From Marinobacterium_A aestuariivivens (GTDB lineage Bacteria > Pseudomonadota > Gammaproteobacteria > Pseudomonadales > Balneatricaceae), in contig NZ_JBHSWE010000001.1 of the NCBI RefSeq assembly GCF_042661465.1, forward strand, positions 5,766,001 to 5,830,000: a stretch of 64,000 nt of DNA, given 5' to 3'. Numbering within the stretch: the first letter of the stretch is position 1; each line of letters begins with the position of its first letter. Made by a program: the position numbers and the translations under genes. A model generated the notes under the pieces. It worked only from the letters and a program-made list of their open reading frames with translations, was not told the DNA's origin and made no database searches. Shown here in pieces: positions 48,866 to 58,252 of the stretch.

Positions 48866-50047
48866 ATGACCGTCTCAAATGAAATCCTCAGCATCCAGAA
48901 TGTCTACAAGGTTTTCGGTCCCCAACCCGATGTCGCCATGGAGATGTTGAACAAGGGTGCGAGCAAGGACGAGATATTCGAAAAGACCGGCCAGACCGTT
49001 GGCGTATTCGACGCCAGCTTCTCGGTCAAGAAAGGCGAAATCTTCGTCATCATGGGACTCTCCGGCTCCGGCAAGTCCACCATGGTCCGTCTGCTCAATC
49101 GGCTGATCGAGCCCACCTCCGGTTCCATTTCCCTCAACGGCCGCGATATCACCGGCCTCTCCGACAAGGACCTGCTCGACGTGCGCCGTCGCGAGATGAG
49201 CATGGTGTTCCAGTCCTTCGCGCTGATGCCGCACATGACAGTGATGGAAAACGCCGCCTTCGGCCTCGAAATCTCCGGCGTGCCGGAAAAAGAGCGTAAC
49301 GCCCGGGCACAGGACGCCCTGTCCCAGGTGGGCCTTGGCGAGCACGGCGCCAGCTATCCGCACCAGCTGTCCGGCGGTATGCAGCAGCGGGTCGGTCTGG
49401 CGCGGGCACTGACCAACGACCCCACCATCCTGCTGATGGACGAGGCCTTCTCGGCACTGGATCCGCTGATCCGTTACGAAATGCAGGGCGAGCTGATCCG
49501 CCTGCAGAAGGAACAGGAACGCACCATCATCTTCATCTCCCACGACCTCGACGAGGCCATTCGCATCGGCGATCGCATCGCCATCATGGAAGGCGGCCGG
49601 GTGGTACAGATCGGTACGCCGCAGGAGATCCTGCGCAACCCCGCCGACGACTATGTGGAAACCTTCTTCAAGGGTGTCGACGTCTCCAAGGTACTCAAGG
49701 CCGGCGACGTCGCCGAAAAGGATCCGCGCAGCCTGATCAAGCTCAACGGCAGCATCAAACTGCTCGATCCCTCATCCGATATTGCCTATCGCTACCTGGT
49801 CGACGACCGGGAGCAGTTGCAGGGTGTCGTCAACGGCTACGACTTCGGCAGCCAGACCCCGAACATGAAGGCTCTCGAAGCGCTGCGCATCGACAGACAC
49901 CGCAGTATCGCCTGGGATACGCCTTTGCATGACGTGCTCCAGACCGTCGCCGATACCGCCTATCCGATTCCGGTCATCGATCGCGACGGCTCATTCAAGG
50001 GCACCATTTCGAAAAGCCTGCTGCTGCAGACCCTGAGCCACGGCTAA
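48866..50047 (+). CDS. proV: Quaternary-amine ABC transporter ATP-binding protein (ProV/OpuAA type)
   Basis: The 393-residue ATPase has Walker A (GLSGSGKST), the ABC signature (LSGGMQQRVGLARAL) and Walker B (ILLMDEAFSALDP), plus C-terminal CBS-like repeats (DRDGSFKGTISKSLLL), as in ProV/OpuAA. The N-terminal insertion (EMLNKGASKDEIFEKTGQTV) is also typical. It energises uptake through the permease and binding protein encoded next. In osmotic systems the CBS domains sense ionic strength; here catabolic uptake is at least as likely given the neighbours. Confidence 0.92.
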   Translation: MTVSNEILSIQNVYKVFGPQPDVAMEMLNKGASKDEIFEKTGQTVGVFDASFSVKKGEIFVIMGLSGSGKSTMVRLLNRLIEPTSGSISLNGRDITGLSDKDLLDVRRREMSMVFQSFALMPHMTVMENAAFGLEISGVPEKERNARAQDALSQVGLGEHGASYPHQLSGGMQQRVGLARALTNDPTILLMDEAFSALDPLIRYEMQGELIRLQKEQERTIIFISHDLDEAIRIGDRIAIMEGGRVVQIGTPQEILRNPADDYVETFFKGVDVSKVLKAGDVAEKDPRSLIKLNGSIKLLDPSSDIAYRYLVDDREQLQGVVNGYDFGSQTPNMKALEALRIDRHRSIAWDTPLHDVLQTVADTAYPIPVIDRDGSFKGTISKSLLLQTLSHG

Positions 50048-50132
50048 AGAGCCTTCGAACAGGCCCAATCACCCGTAGAGGGCCCTGTTCGCAGCTTTTC
50101 TGAGCGACCCATGACAATAAAAAGGTATTCCC

Positions 50133-51091
50133 ATGTCCGAATTCAGTCTGCTCGACCCCTTTCAGTTCCTCCATGTACCGCTGGGCGAATGGGTCGAAAG
50201 CATTCTCAACTACCTGGTACAGAACTTCCGCAGCTTTTTCCGTGCGATCCGCTGGCCGATCGATCAGGTGCTCGACGGCATCGAACTCCTGTTGCAGTCC
50301 GTGCCGCCGATGATCGGTATCCTTCTCGGTTCCCTGCTGGGCTGGCAGCTGGCCGGCAAGCGCATGGGGGTTTTCTGCGCCATCACCCTTTTCTCGCTCG
50401 GCCTGATCGGAGTCTGGTCCGAGTCCATGACCACACTGTCACTGGTACTGACCTCGGTATTCTTCTGCACCCTGTTCGGCATTCCGCTGGGCATCGCCTG
50501 TGCCCGCAGTGACCGTCTCGAACGCATCGTGCGACCGGTGCTCGATGCGATGCAGACCCTGCCGGCCTTCGTCTACCTGGTGCCGGTGGTAATGCTGTTC
50601 GGCATCGGCAACGTGCCCGGTGTACTGGTGACCATCATATTCGCCCTGCCGCCGCTGGTACGCCTGACCAACCTCGGCATCCGCCAGGTACCGGCCGACA
50701 AGGTCGAAGCCGGACGCGCCTTCGGCTGTACGCCACGCCAGATGCTGTTCAAGGTCCAGCTGCCGCTGGCCACCCCGACCATCATGGCCGGCCTGAACCA
50801 GACCCTGATGCTGTCACTGTCCATGGTGGTAATCGCCTCGATGATCTCGGTCGGCGGCCTGGGCCAGATGGTCCTGCGCGGCATCGGCCGTCTCGACATG
50901 GGCCTGGCCACCGTTGGCGGTGTCGGTCTGGTACTGCTGGCGATCTTCCTCGACCGTCTGACCCAGGCGATCGGCGAGCGCTCCGACGCCAGCAACCCCT
51001 GCACTGGTACGAGACCGGCCCGGTCGGAATCCTTGTCCGGCTCTATCGCAACGCCCGGGGCGGCAATGGCGCCGTCCGCACCAATCCGTAA
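50133..51091 (+). CDS. proW: Quaternary-amine ABC transporter permease (ProW type; C-terminal frameshift)
   Basis: This is a multi-spanning permease with the BPD_transp_1 EAA region (GRAFGCTPRQMLFKVQLPLATPTIMAG). Near the end the frame read directly gives an unlikely tail ending at 51107. One more C at CCCC 50996-50999 gives LHWYETGPVGILVRLYRN and a TAA at 51089-51091 (319 residues). The latter is the more plausible C-terminus. The gene lies 85 bp after the ATPase gene and 37 bp before the binding protein. Confidence 0.88.
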
Positions 51092-51128
51092 ATACAACCA
51101 ACAATAAACACAACCAGGAGTACGCACC

Positions 51129-52154
51129 ATGCGCACCCGATTCAATACGCTGAGCAAACATATCCGCAAACTGACAGCCATTGCCGCCTTCTCGGCCGTC
51201 ACCCTGACCGGGGGCGTCCAGGCCGAGGAACTGCCCGGCAAGGGAGAAGAGGTCACGCCGATCTTCCCGACCATCGCCGAGGAGCGTTTTCGCGGCGAAG
51301 TCGCCATCGCCGGTCTGAAGGACCTGGGCTATGACGTCAATGAGCCGAAAGAGACCGAATACGCCACCATGATGATGGCCCTCTCCTACGGCGACGCCGA
51401 CTTCAGTGTCCACTTGTGGGACAAGCTGCATGACACCTTCTATCAGAAGGCGGGCGGTGACGACGCTTTGCTCAAGGCCGGCAGCGTGATTCCAGGCGTA
51501 CTGCAGGGTTATCTGATCGACAAAAAAACCGCGGAAGAGCATGGCATCACCTCGCTTGAAGACCTCAAGAAGCCGGAAATCGCCAAGCTGTTCGACAGCA
51601 ATGGCGATGGCAAGGCGGACCTCACCGGCTGCAACCCGGGCTGGGGCTGCGAGCTGATGATCGACCACCACCTGAAAGCCTATGAACTTGAAGACACTGT
51701 CACCCATAACCGGGGTTCCTACTTCGCACTGATGGCCGACACCATCGCCCGCTACAGGGAAGGCAAACCGATCCTCTACTACACCTGGGTGCCGCAGTGG
51801 ATCGCCGGGGTCCTGGTCGAAGACAAGGACGTGGTCTGGCTCGAAGTCCCCTTCACCAGCATGCCGGATGGCAACAATGACGTTATCACCACCTACAAGG
51901 GCAAGAATCTAGGCTTTGCCGTGGATGAAGTCATGGCAGTGATGAACAAGGACTTCGCCAAGGAGAACCCGGCGGCAGCCGTCTTCCTGTCCCAGGTGCA
52001 GATCACCGCGGGCGACGAAAGCGCCCAGAACCTGAAGATGCAGAACGGCGAGAAGTCCATCGACGACATCAAGCGCCATGCCCAGGAATGGATCGCCGCG
52101 CATCGCGATCAGTACGACAGCTGGTTGCAGCAGGCCCGCGCCGCCGCCAACTGA
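51129..52154 (+). CDS. proX: Periplasmic betaine-type substrate-binding protein (ProX family)
   Basis: The 341-residue protein has a signal peptide (LTAIAAFSAVTLTGGVQA) and the ProX/OpuAC fold: AEERFRGEVAIAGLKDLGYDV, GDADFSVHLWDKLH and LYYTWVPQWI. Trp/Tyr-rich segments could form the cation-pi box that binds quaternary ammonium groups. The ligand is not deducible, but the Rieske demethylase nearby points to an N-methylated compound that is imported and degraded. Confidence 0.9.
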   Translation: MRTRFNTLSKHIRKLTAIAAFSAVTLTGGVQAEELPGKGEEVTPIFPTIAEERFRGEVAIAGLKDLGYDVNEPKETEYATMMMALSYGDADFSVHLWDKLHDTFYQKAGGDDALLKAGSVIPGVLQGYLIDKKTAEEHGITSLEDLKKPEIAKLFDSNGDGKADLTGCNPGWGCELMIDHHLKAYELEDTVTHNRGSYFALMADTIARYREGKPILYYTWVPQWIAGVLVEDKDVVWLEVPFTSMPDGNNDVITTYKGKNLGFAVDEVMAVMNKDFAKENPAAAVFLSQVQITAGDESAQNLKMQNGEKSIDDIKRHAQEWIAAHRDQYDSWLQQARAAAN

Positions 52155-52181
52155 CCTGCCAACCACAATCGCAAAACGTCA

Positions 52182-52309
52182 CGTAGGGTGGAATGAGGGC
52201 CGAAGGCGCGAATTCCACCGGAGACATCAGGCACCGGCGAGCCTGACGGAAATGTATGCATACTGACCGGCAACCGCCGGCGGAATTCGCAAGCTCATTC
52301 CACCCTACG
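52182..52309. repeat. Palindromic repeat of the GGAATGAG/GAATTC family, copy 2
   Basis: The ends are a perfect 16-bp inverted repeat (CGTAGGGTGGAATGAG), with inner GAATTC-containing arms. It is related to the element at 35300-35406. It lies between the binding-protein and MmgE/PrpD genes. Confidence 0.7.
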
Positions 52310-52350
52310 CCAAGCTCGCCCCCTTCACATTGGTTTTCAGGGTCAATACC

Positions 52351-53685
52351 ATGTCTCTGTATCGCTTTGTTCAAGATCTGCGTTTTGCCGATGTTCCCGC
52401 CCATACCCGCTATCTCGTCAGTACGGCACTGCTGGATATTCTCGGCGTCGCCGCCGGCGCCTGCCGCAATCAGACCAGCGAGCGTGTAAAAGCCTATAGT
52501 CTCGAGCATTACCTGCCGGGGAAGCTGAGCAGCCGTTTGCTGTTCGACGGTCGTACCGCACACCCGCTGGGCGCCGCCTGGGCCGGCGGCTTCTGCATCG
52601 ACAGCCTCGATGCCCACGAGGGCCACTTCACCTCCAAGGGCCATGCCGGGGCAACGGTGGTGCCGGCCCTGCTGGCCCTGGTCGATGCCTGCCGTGATCA
52701 GGGCCGCAATATCAGCGGCGAGGAATTCCTGACGGCACTGGCGGTCGCCTACGAAACGGGGTTGCGCGCCGGCGTTGCGCTGATGGACACCGCTCCCGAA
52801 TACCACGCCTCCGGGGCTTTCTCCGGGCTCGGCGTGGTCTGCGGCGGTGCCCGGCTTCTGGGGCTCGACGAGGAGACCTTCCGCCATGCGCTCGGCATCG
52901 CCGAGTACTTCGGGCCGCGCTGCCCGATGATGCGCCTGGTCGATCATCCGTCGATGCTGCGCGACGCCCACGGCGCCGGCGCCTATGCCGGCCTCAACGC
53001 CCTGCTGATGGCCCGGGCCGGCATTACCGGCGCCCCCGCCGAAACCGTCACCCTGGAGCGGGTACGCCACTGTTGGCAGGACCTCGGCGAACGCTGGGAA
53101 ATCGATGCCCAGTATTTCAAGCCCTGGCCGGTCTGCCGCTGGGCCCAGCCTACGCTGACCGCGGTCACCGCCATGATGGCCGAGCATCCCGAGATTGCCG
53201 CCGAAAATATCGAACGGATCCGCGTCGAGACCTTCCACGAGTCGATGCGTCTACAGGGGCACTTCCCGGCCAATGCCGACGAGGCGCAGTACGGCCTGGC
53301 GTTCCCGCTGGCGGCGCTGATCGCCCGCGGCCAGGTCGGACCGAACGAAGTCACCGGCGCCGCCATCCAGTCGCCGGACATTCTCGCCGTCAGCCGCCGG
53401 ATCGAAATCGTCGAGGCGGATGACCTGTCGGCAAGGTTCCCGCAGGAGATCCTGTCGCGGGTCAACATACTGCTCAAGGACGGCCGCAAGCTGACAAGCC
53501 CGATCACCCAGGCCAAGGGCGACCCGGCCACTGCGATGACCCCAATCGAGTTTCGCGACAAGTTCCGGCTGCTGGCGTCCGTCAACTTCGATCAGGCCCG
53601 TATCGATGCCATCACCGCCGCAATCGACGATCTCGAACAGGCCGAAGACTGCAGCGAACTTCTCGAACAGGTTCTCAGCATCTGA
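52351..53685 (+). CDS. MmgE/PrpD-family protein
   Basis: From ATG 52351 (MSLYRFVQDLRFADVP) the protein has 444 residues and family landmarks: LGAAWAGGFCIDSLDAHEGH near residue 75, GAFSGLGVVCGGARLLGLD, and YFKPWPVCRWAQPTL. The family contains 2-methylcitrate dehydratase, cis-aconitate decarboxylase and an iminodisuccinate epimerase. With no prp genes nearby, a role in epimerising or dehydrating an intermediate of the adjacent catabolic pathway is more likely than propionate metabolism. Confidence 0.87.
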   Translation: MSLYRFVQDLRFADVPAHTRYLVSTALLDILGVAAGACRNQTSERVKAYSLEHYLPGKLSSRLLFDGRTAHPLGAAWAGGFCIDSLDAHEGHFTSKGHAGATVVPALLALVDACRDQGRNISGEEFLTALAVAYETGLRAGVALMDTAPEYHASGAFSGLGVVCGGARLLGLDEETFRHALGIAEYFGPRCPMMRLVDHPSMLRDAHGAGAYAGLNALLMARAGITGAPAETVTLERVRHCWQDLGERWEIDAQYFKPWPVCRWAQPTLTAVTAMMAEHPEIAAENIERIRVETFHESMRLQGHFPANADEAQYGLAFPLAALIARGQVGPNEVTGAAIQSPDILAVSRRIEIVEADDLSARFPQEILSRVNILLKDGRKLTSPITQAKGDPATAMTPIEFRDKFRLLASVNFDQARIDAITAAIDDLEQAEDCSELLEQVLSI

Positions 53686-53687
53686 GG

Positions 53688-53783
53688 AATGGTGTTGGGT
53701 TGCGGCCCTGCGGGCCTCTACCCAACCTACGCTCGAACCTTGATGTTACATGTTGGTTGGAGCCGAGCGCCCCCAACACCATT
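53688..53783. repeat. 96-bp palindromic repeat
   Basis: A perfect 12-bp terminal inverted repeat (AATGGTGTTGGG) bounds the gap between the MmgE/PrpD and first SDR genes, and an inner GGTTG / CAACC pair is also present. It begins directly after the stop codon. Confidence 0.6.
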
Positions 53784-53809
53784 AATCATTGTAAAAAGGA
53801 ATAATAACA

Positions 53810-54576
53810 ATGCGATTCAACAATAAGGTCGTTGTGATCACCGGCGGCGCCGGCGGTGTCGGTCAAACCCTGGTCAGGCTGTTCGCCAGCGAAGGCGCGC
53901 GCATCATGATTGCCGACATGAACGAGGCCGGCTGCCGGCCGTGGCCGAAGAGGCCCGCCGGCTCGGTGCCGAAACCGAGTACCTGGCCGGCAACCTGCGT
54001 GAAAAGGAGTACTGCGAAGCGGTGATTGCCGGCAGCGTCGAGCGCTTCGGCGGCGTCGACATCCTGCTCAACAATGCCGGTATCATTCCCCGCGGCACCA
54101 TCGAGGAGACGACCGACGAGATGTGGTTCACGGCGATGGACGTCAACCTCAACGCCGTCTTCTTCCTCTGCCGCGCCGCCATTCCCCATATGAAACAGCG
54201 CGGCGGCGGCGCCATCGTCAACACCTCCTCGGTCTGGGGCACCTATCCGGGGCCGGCCCACGTCGCCTACTGCACCAGCAAGGGCGCGGTCGCCGCCCTG
54301 ACGAAGAATCTCGGTCGCGACTGCGCGCCGCTCGGTATCCGCGTCAATGCGGTCTGCCCGCACGAGATCAACACGCCGATGATCCGCAGCGGTTTCGAGC
54401 GCCGCGGCCTCGACCCGGAGAAGGCGATCGAGGAGCTGAACAGGACGGTGCCGCTGGGGCGCATTGCCGAACCCGAGGACATCGCCGACGTCATCGCCTT
54501 CCTGGCGTCCGATCAGGCCCGCTATATCGCCGGCGAATGCGTCGAAGTCACCGGCGCCAAACCCGTATCCGGTTGA
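53810..54576 (+). CDS. Short-chain dehydrogenase/reductase 1 (frameshifted)
   Basis: This is a classical SDR with the cofactor motif TGGAGGVGQ, NNAG (LLNNAGII), the catalytic Ser in NTSSVWG and the YxxxK motif YCTSK. The frame breaks at GG 53930-53931; one more base joins the N-terminus to PAVAEEARRLGAETEYLAGN, total 255 residues. It is followed after 24 bp by a second SDR. It oxidises an alcohol or reduces a carbonyl; substrate unknown. Confidence 0.87.
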
Positions 54577-54600
54577 AAAGCCCGCTAGAGGAAAAACGAG

Positions 54601-55357
54601 ATGAAGTTGAACGACAAAGTGGCCGTCGTCACCGGCGGCGGTCGCGGCATTGGCCGGGGCATCACCGAAAAGTTGCTCGACGCCGGCGCCGTGGTGCTGG
54701 TCGCCCAGCGCCAGCCGCTGGACGAAGCGCTCGCCGGCCATCCCGGCGTCGCCTGGACCGGGGTCGACCTGGCCGACCGCGAAGCGCCCTATGCCATCGC
54801 CCAGGCGGTCGAAGAGCAGTTCGGCGGCGCCGATATCCTGGTCAACAACGCCGGCTTCATGTTCGAACGATCGCTGGACGAAATGACCGAGAACGACTGG
54901 GACCGGTTGATGATCGTCAACATGCGCGCCCCGGTATTCCTCGCCAAGGCATTGCTGCCGCAGATGCGCGCCGCGGCGGCGGCAGCATCGTCAATATCGG
55001 CTCGATCGAGGGGCTCGGCGCCAACCCCGGCATGCGGCCTACTGCGGCTCCAAGGCCGGCGTCCACGGCTTCACCCGCGCGCTGGCGGTGGATCTCGGCC
55101 GTGACGGCATCCGCTGCAACGCCATCGCGCCGGGCTGGATCAACTCGGACCTGAGCGATGCCTATATCGACGCCCAGCCCTACCCTGAGCAGGTCCGTCA
55201 GGAGCTGCTGCGGCTGCACCCCGTCGGCCGCACCGGGGAACCCGGCGATATCGGTGCGACGGTGGCCTTCCTCGCCTCGGACGATTCGGCCTTCATCACC
55301 GGCCAGGTGATCGTCGTCGACGGCGGCCGCACCGCCAAGCTGCCACTGCCGTTCTGA
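54601..55357 (+). CDS. Short-chain dehydrogenase/reductase 2 (two frameshifts)
   Basis: The cofactor motif TGGGRGIGRG and NNAG (LVNNAGFM) lie in the first frame. Two missing bases, near 54970-54980 and at 55031, shift it; restoring both gives GGGSIVNIGSIEGLG, YCGSK and the C-terminus FITGQVIVVDGG, total 252 residues. It is similar in type to SDR 1 but distinct. The pair could act on successive hydroxyl/keto intermediates. Confidence 0.85.
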
Positions 55358-55459
55358 TACGGAGATCGAGCGCTGCGGCACAGCGGCTTGGTGATGCCGC
55401 CGTGCTTCCGGCTGCAAACCACTCGGACGCCATGTACCGCTCATGAAGGTTCCGCCCGA

Positions 55460-56653
55460 TCAGGCGTCGAGCTCGCGGTTCAAGAAGACGCTCAGCTTGC
55501 GCATCAGGACAGCCTTTTCGAACGGCTTGACGATAAAGTCGGCGGCGCCGACCTTGCGGCTTTGGATCACCGTTTCCTTCTGCCCGTGATGGCCGGTGAT
55601 CATAACGACCGGTATCTGGGCGAACGTCTTGACCGACTTGATCCGGCGGGTGGTGTCGATGCCGTTGACATCGGGCAGGCCGACATCCATCAGCACCAGG
55701 TCCGGGCGCCTGCGGTGCATCAGCGCCAGGGCCTCGCTGCTGGAGGCCGCAAAACACAGCTCCAGATCCACGCCGGCCAGCACCCGCCGCAGCAGCCGGT
55801 GCTGGAACTCATCGTCATCGACAATCAGCACCAGCGGTTTTACAGCATCGGACATTTGCTGCAGGGTGCGAATCGACTCCATCTGCGGCTCGAGCTGCTG
55901 CTTCAGCTGATAGGCCCACTGCCGAATCGGCTCGATCGACGCCCGGGCGGCGCTCAGGTTCTGGCCGATCTGCCCCTGCTTGAGCTGATCGAGTTCCCGG
56001 GCCAGACGGTCGATGGCCGCTTCAAAGCCGCCGCGGTCCCAGTGCTCGAGCAGTTCGCCACGCTGTTCCGAGGCCAGCCGGCGGGAGAATCCCTCGAGCG
56101 CCGTTTCGATTTCATCGCCGGCCCGGTCGAACGACTGGCTGGCAAGATCTAGCTGTTCCTGACCTATCGCCAGATTCTGCTCCAGCATCGCCTCGAGCCC
56201 CTGGATGCGACGTGCCTGAGCGGCAAACTCGGCTGCCGTCGGCCCTTCCGCCTCTCCGATGCCCATCTGCTGCAGCGCATGATGGACTTCCATCGGCAGA
56301 CGGTTCGAATCGTAGCCGAGCGGCCAGAACAGTACATAATTGGCATAGTAGCCCTTCTTGCATAGCACATAGACCTGCTCGAGCTCGCCCTTGCTGCAAA
56401 GGATGATGGTACGGTGAGGCATACCGTGTACCTCGGTGCTGAGCCGGTAAAGGCCGAGGTAGTAGGCCTGCGCCTGCGCCAGGGTCGTGAACGCCAGCAC
56501 CAGGACCGCGGGGCGGTGGGTCTCGAAGTCCTCGACCGCCTTGCCCGGATCGGTGGAAACCGCGACATTGTCGAACTCCCGCCGCAGCATGTCGTGGATG
56601 ATCCCGGCGTCGTCGACGTCCTCGGCGGCGACCAGAATGTTCTTCGACTCCAT
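55460..56653 (-). CDS. Two-receiver response regulator without output domain
   Basis: From ATG 56653 the protein has 397 residues. The C-terminal receiver is canonical (VLIVDDDEFQHRLLRRVL, phospho-acceptor in DLVLMDVGLPDVNG, Lys in FIVKPF). The N-terminal receiver-like domain has an acidic pair but VLVLAFTTLA where the phospho-acceptor Asp should be, so it is degenerate. A helical linker joins them. The start overlaps the stop of the EAL protein gene (TGATG), so the two are coupled. Confidence 0.85.
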   Translation of the reverse strand: MESKNILVAAEDVDDAGIIHDMLRREFDNVAVSTDPGKAVEDFETHRPAVLVLAFTTLAQAQAYYLGLYRLSTEVHGMPHRTIILCSKGELEQVYVLCKKGYYANYVLFWPLGYDSNRLPMEVHHALQQMGIGEAEGPTAAEFAAQARRIQGLEAMLEQNLAIGQEQLDLASQSFDRAGDEIETALEGFSRRLASEQRGELLEHWDRGGFEAAIDRLARELDQLKQGQIGQNLSAARASIEPIRQWAYQLKQQLEPQMESIRTLQQMSDAVKPLVLIVDDDEFQHRLLRRVLAGVDLELCFAASSSEALALMHRRRPDLVLMDVGLPDVNGIDTTRRIKSVKTFAQIPVVMITGHHGQKETVIQSRKVGAADFIVKPFEKAVLMRKLSVFLNRELDA

Positions 56654-57858
56654 CAGGCACGGCCCCCCGTCAGGCCGGTGCTGCGCTTGTCCCAGTCGGC
56701 CACCCAGGCGTTTAGAGACTCGGCCGGCAGCGGCCTGGAAATGAAATACCCCTGAACGATATCGCAACTGTGCCGGCGACTCAGGAACTGCCAATCCGCG
56801 AGGTTTTCCACGCCTTCGGCAACCGATTTCATGCCGAGCCGGTGGGCCATGTCGAGGCTGGCTTCGAGGATGGCCCGCCGGGCGCTGTCGCGGACGGCAT
56901 TATGGACGAAGCCGGCGTCCACCTTGAGCTCATTGAAGGGAATGTCACGCAACTGGCTGAGGGACGAATGCCCGGTGCCGAAATCGTCGATCGACAGGGT
57001 GACGTTCTTCAGCCGCAGCCGGGTCAGGATGTCGAGCGCCGTCAGCGGATTGTGCATCAGTTGCGACTCGGTGACCTCGAGTACCAACCAGGAGAGGTCG
57101 ACGCCGGCGTTCTTCGCCGCCGCGGCGACGAACTCCGGAAAATCCAGCCGCACCAGGCTGCTCATCGACAGATTCACCGCGACACTCAGACGCAATCCCC
57201 GGTCGTGCCATTGCCGGCACTGGCGCAGGGCGCCGCACAGCACCTGCCGCGTCAGGCCTTCGATGAGGCCGTGCTGCTCGGCCACGGCAATGAACTGATC
57301 GGGATAGACCAAGCCGTCCCGCGGATGCTGCCAGCGCACGAGCGCTTCGACGCCAACCACCTCGCCGCTGCGCACCGACACCTTGGGTTGATAGTGATTT
57401 ACCAGCTCGTCATTGGCGATCGCCGCCTCGACCTCGTCCGCACCGTACTGGATCCTGGTGGCCCTGGCACGGTCATCGGCGCCCTGCTGCTCCGCTTCCA
57501 GTATCTGGCGCAACTGCGCCGGCGTGACGGGCTTGCGCAGCGCATCATGCACCTTCAGCCGGTGTGCCGTGGCGAGGCACTGCACTGTGTGCAGAATGCG
57601 CTCGTCCTCTCCGCTCATCAGCACCAGGCCGCCGCGGAAACCGATGCCGGCCAGGTAGCGGATCATTTCGACGCCGTCCATCTCCGGCATCTGGATATCA
57701 CAGAACACCAGGGCCATCGCGTCCGGATCCGACGACAGCACCTCATGCGCATCGGCCGCGCACTGACAGGCCTCAATCTGCGAACAGCCGAGATTCAACA
57801 GCTGACGGCCAAGCAGTTTCAGCACGAAAGGATCATCGTCGATGATCAGGATTTTCAT
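56653..57858 (-). CDS. Response regulator with EAL (c-di-GMP phosphodiesterase) domain
   Basis: From ATG 57858 the protein has 401 residues: a canonical receiver (MKILIIDDDPFVL; FCDIQMPEMDG; RKPVTP) and a full EAL domain with EALVRWQ, the DDFGTGHSS loop and EGVEN. The metal-binding residues appear intact, so it can probably hydrolyse cyclic di-GMP when phosphorylated. It is first of a two-gene minus-strand operon and is divergent from the hybrid kinase at 58253, its likely phosphodonor. Confidence 0.9.
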   Translation of the reverse strand: MKILIIDDDPFVLKLLGRQLLNLGCSQIEACQCAADAHEVLSSDPDAMALVFCDIQMPEMDGVEMIRYLAGIGFRGGLVLMSGEDERILHTVQCLATAHRLKVHDALRKPVTPAQLRQILEAEQQGADDRARATRIQYGADEVEAAIANDELVNHYQPKVSVRSGEVVGVEALVRWQHPRDGLVYPDQFIAVAEQHGLIEGLTRQVLCGALRQCRQWHDRGLRLSVAVNLSMSSLVRLDFPEFVAAAAKNAGVDLSWLVLEVTESQLMHNPLTALDILTRLRLKNVTLSIDDFGTGHSSLSQLRDIPFNELKVDAGFVHNAVRDSARRAILEASLDMAHRLGMKSVAEGVENLADWQFLSRRHSCDIVQGYFISRPLPAESLNAWVADWDKRSTGLTGGRA

Positions 57859-58252
57859 CAGTCCTCCTCGATTGCCGTCATCCCTGAACCCTTCGTCTTC
57901 GCGCCACCTTGCCGGGCCTCCTTCCCAACGCCGCAAACAGCAGGGGACCTGTCGAGAAAACCTTATGAATTATAGGCCTTAATCCTCCATACCGCGCCGC
58001 ACAAAGATACCATTTCGAACCGTATCACCTCATTACCTGTGGCGCCAAGACAGCAGTCCCTGTCGCAACCGGATATCAATCTGTTCCCGGACCGAAACCT
58101 GCCAACCGGTGGACAGCCGTACCATGAACAAGACGCCGGATCCGGCACTTCCGCTCTCTCCGACTTTTCGCCTGTGTCACTGTGACGACCGGCCAAAGGT
58201 GCTAAGCTGCACCACTGTTTTCGTACGTTGACGGCAGTGGCGCAGTTCATCG
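57859..58252. other. Divergent promoter region between the EAL regulator and the hybrid kinase
   Basis: The 394-bp gap contains no supported gene; short open frames here lack ribosome sites or family features. It should hold two divergent promoters. I saw no clear sigma-54 element or strong inverted repeat. Confidence 0.45.

Noticed and set aside
52351..53685. Assignment as 2-methylcitrate dehydratase (PrpD)
   Set aside because: No other methylcitrate-cycle genes are present and the family is functionally diverse, so only the family name is given.
57963..58250. A 95-codon open frame in the divergent gap
   Set aside because: It lies in the expected promoter region and its composition is unlike the neighbours; no family features.
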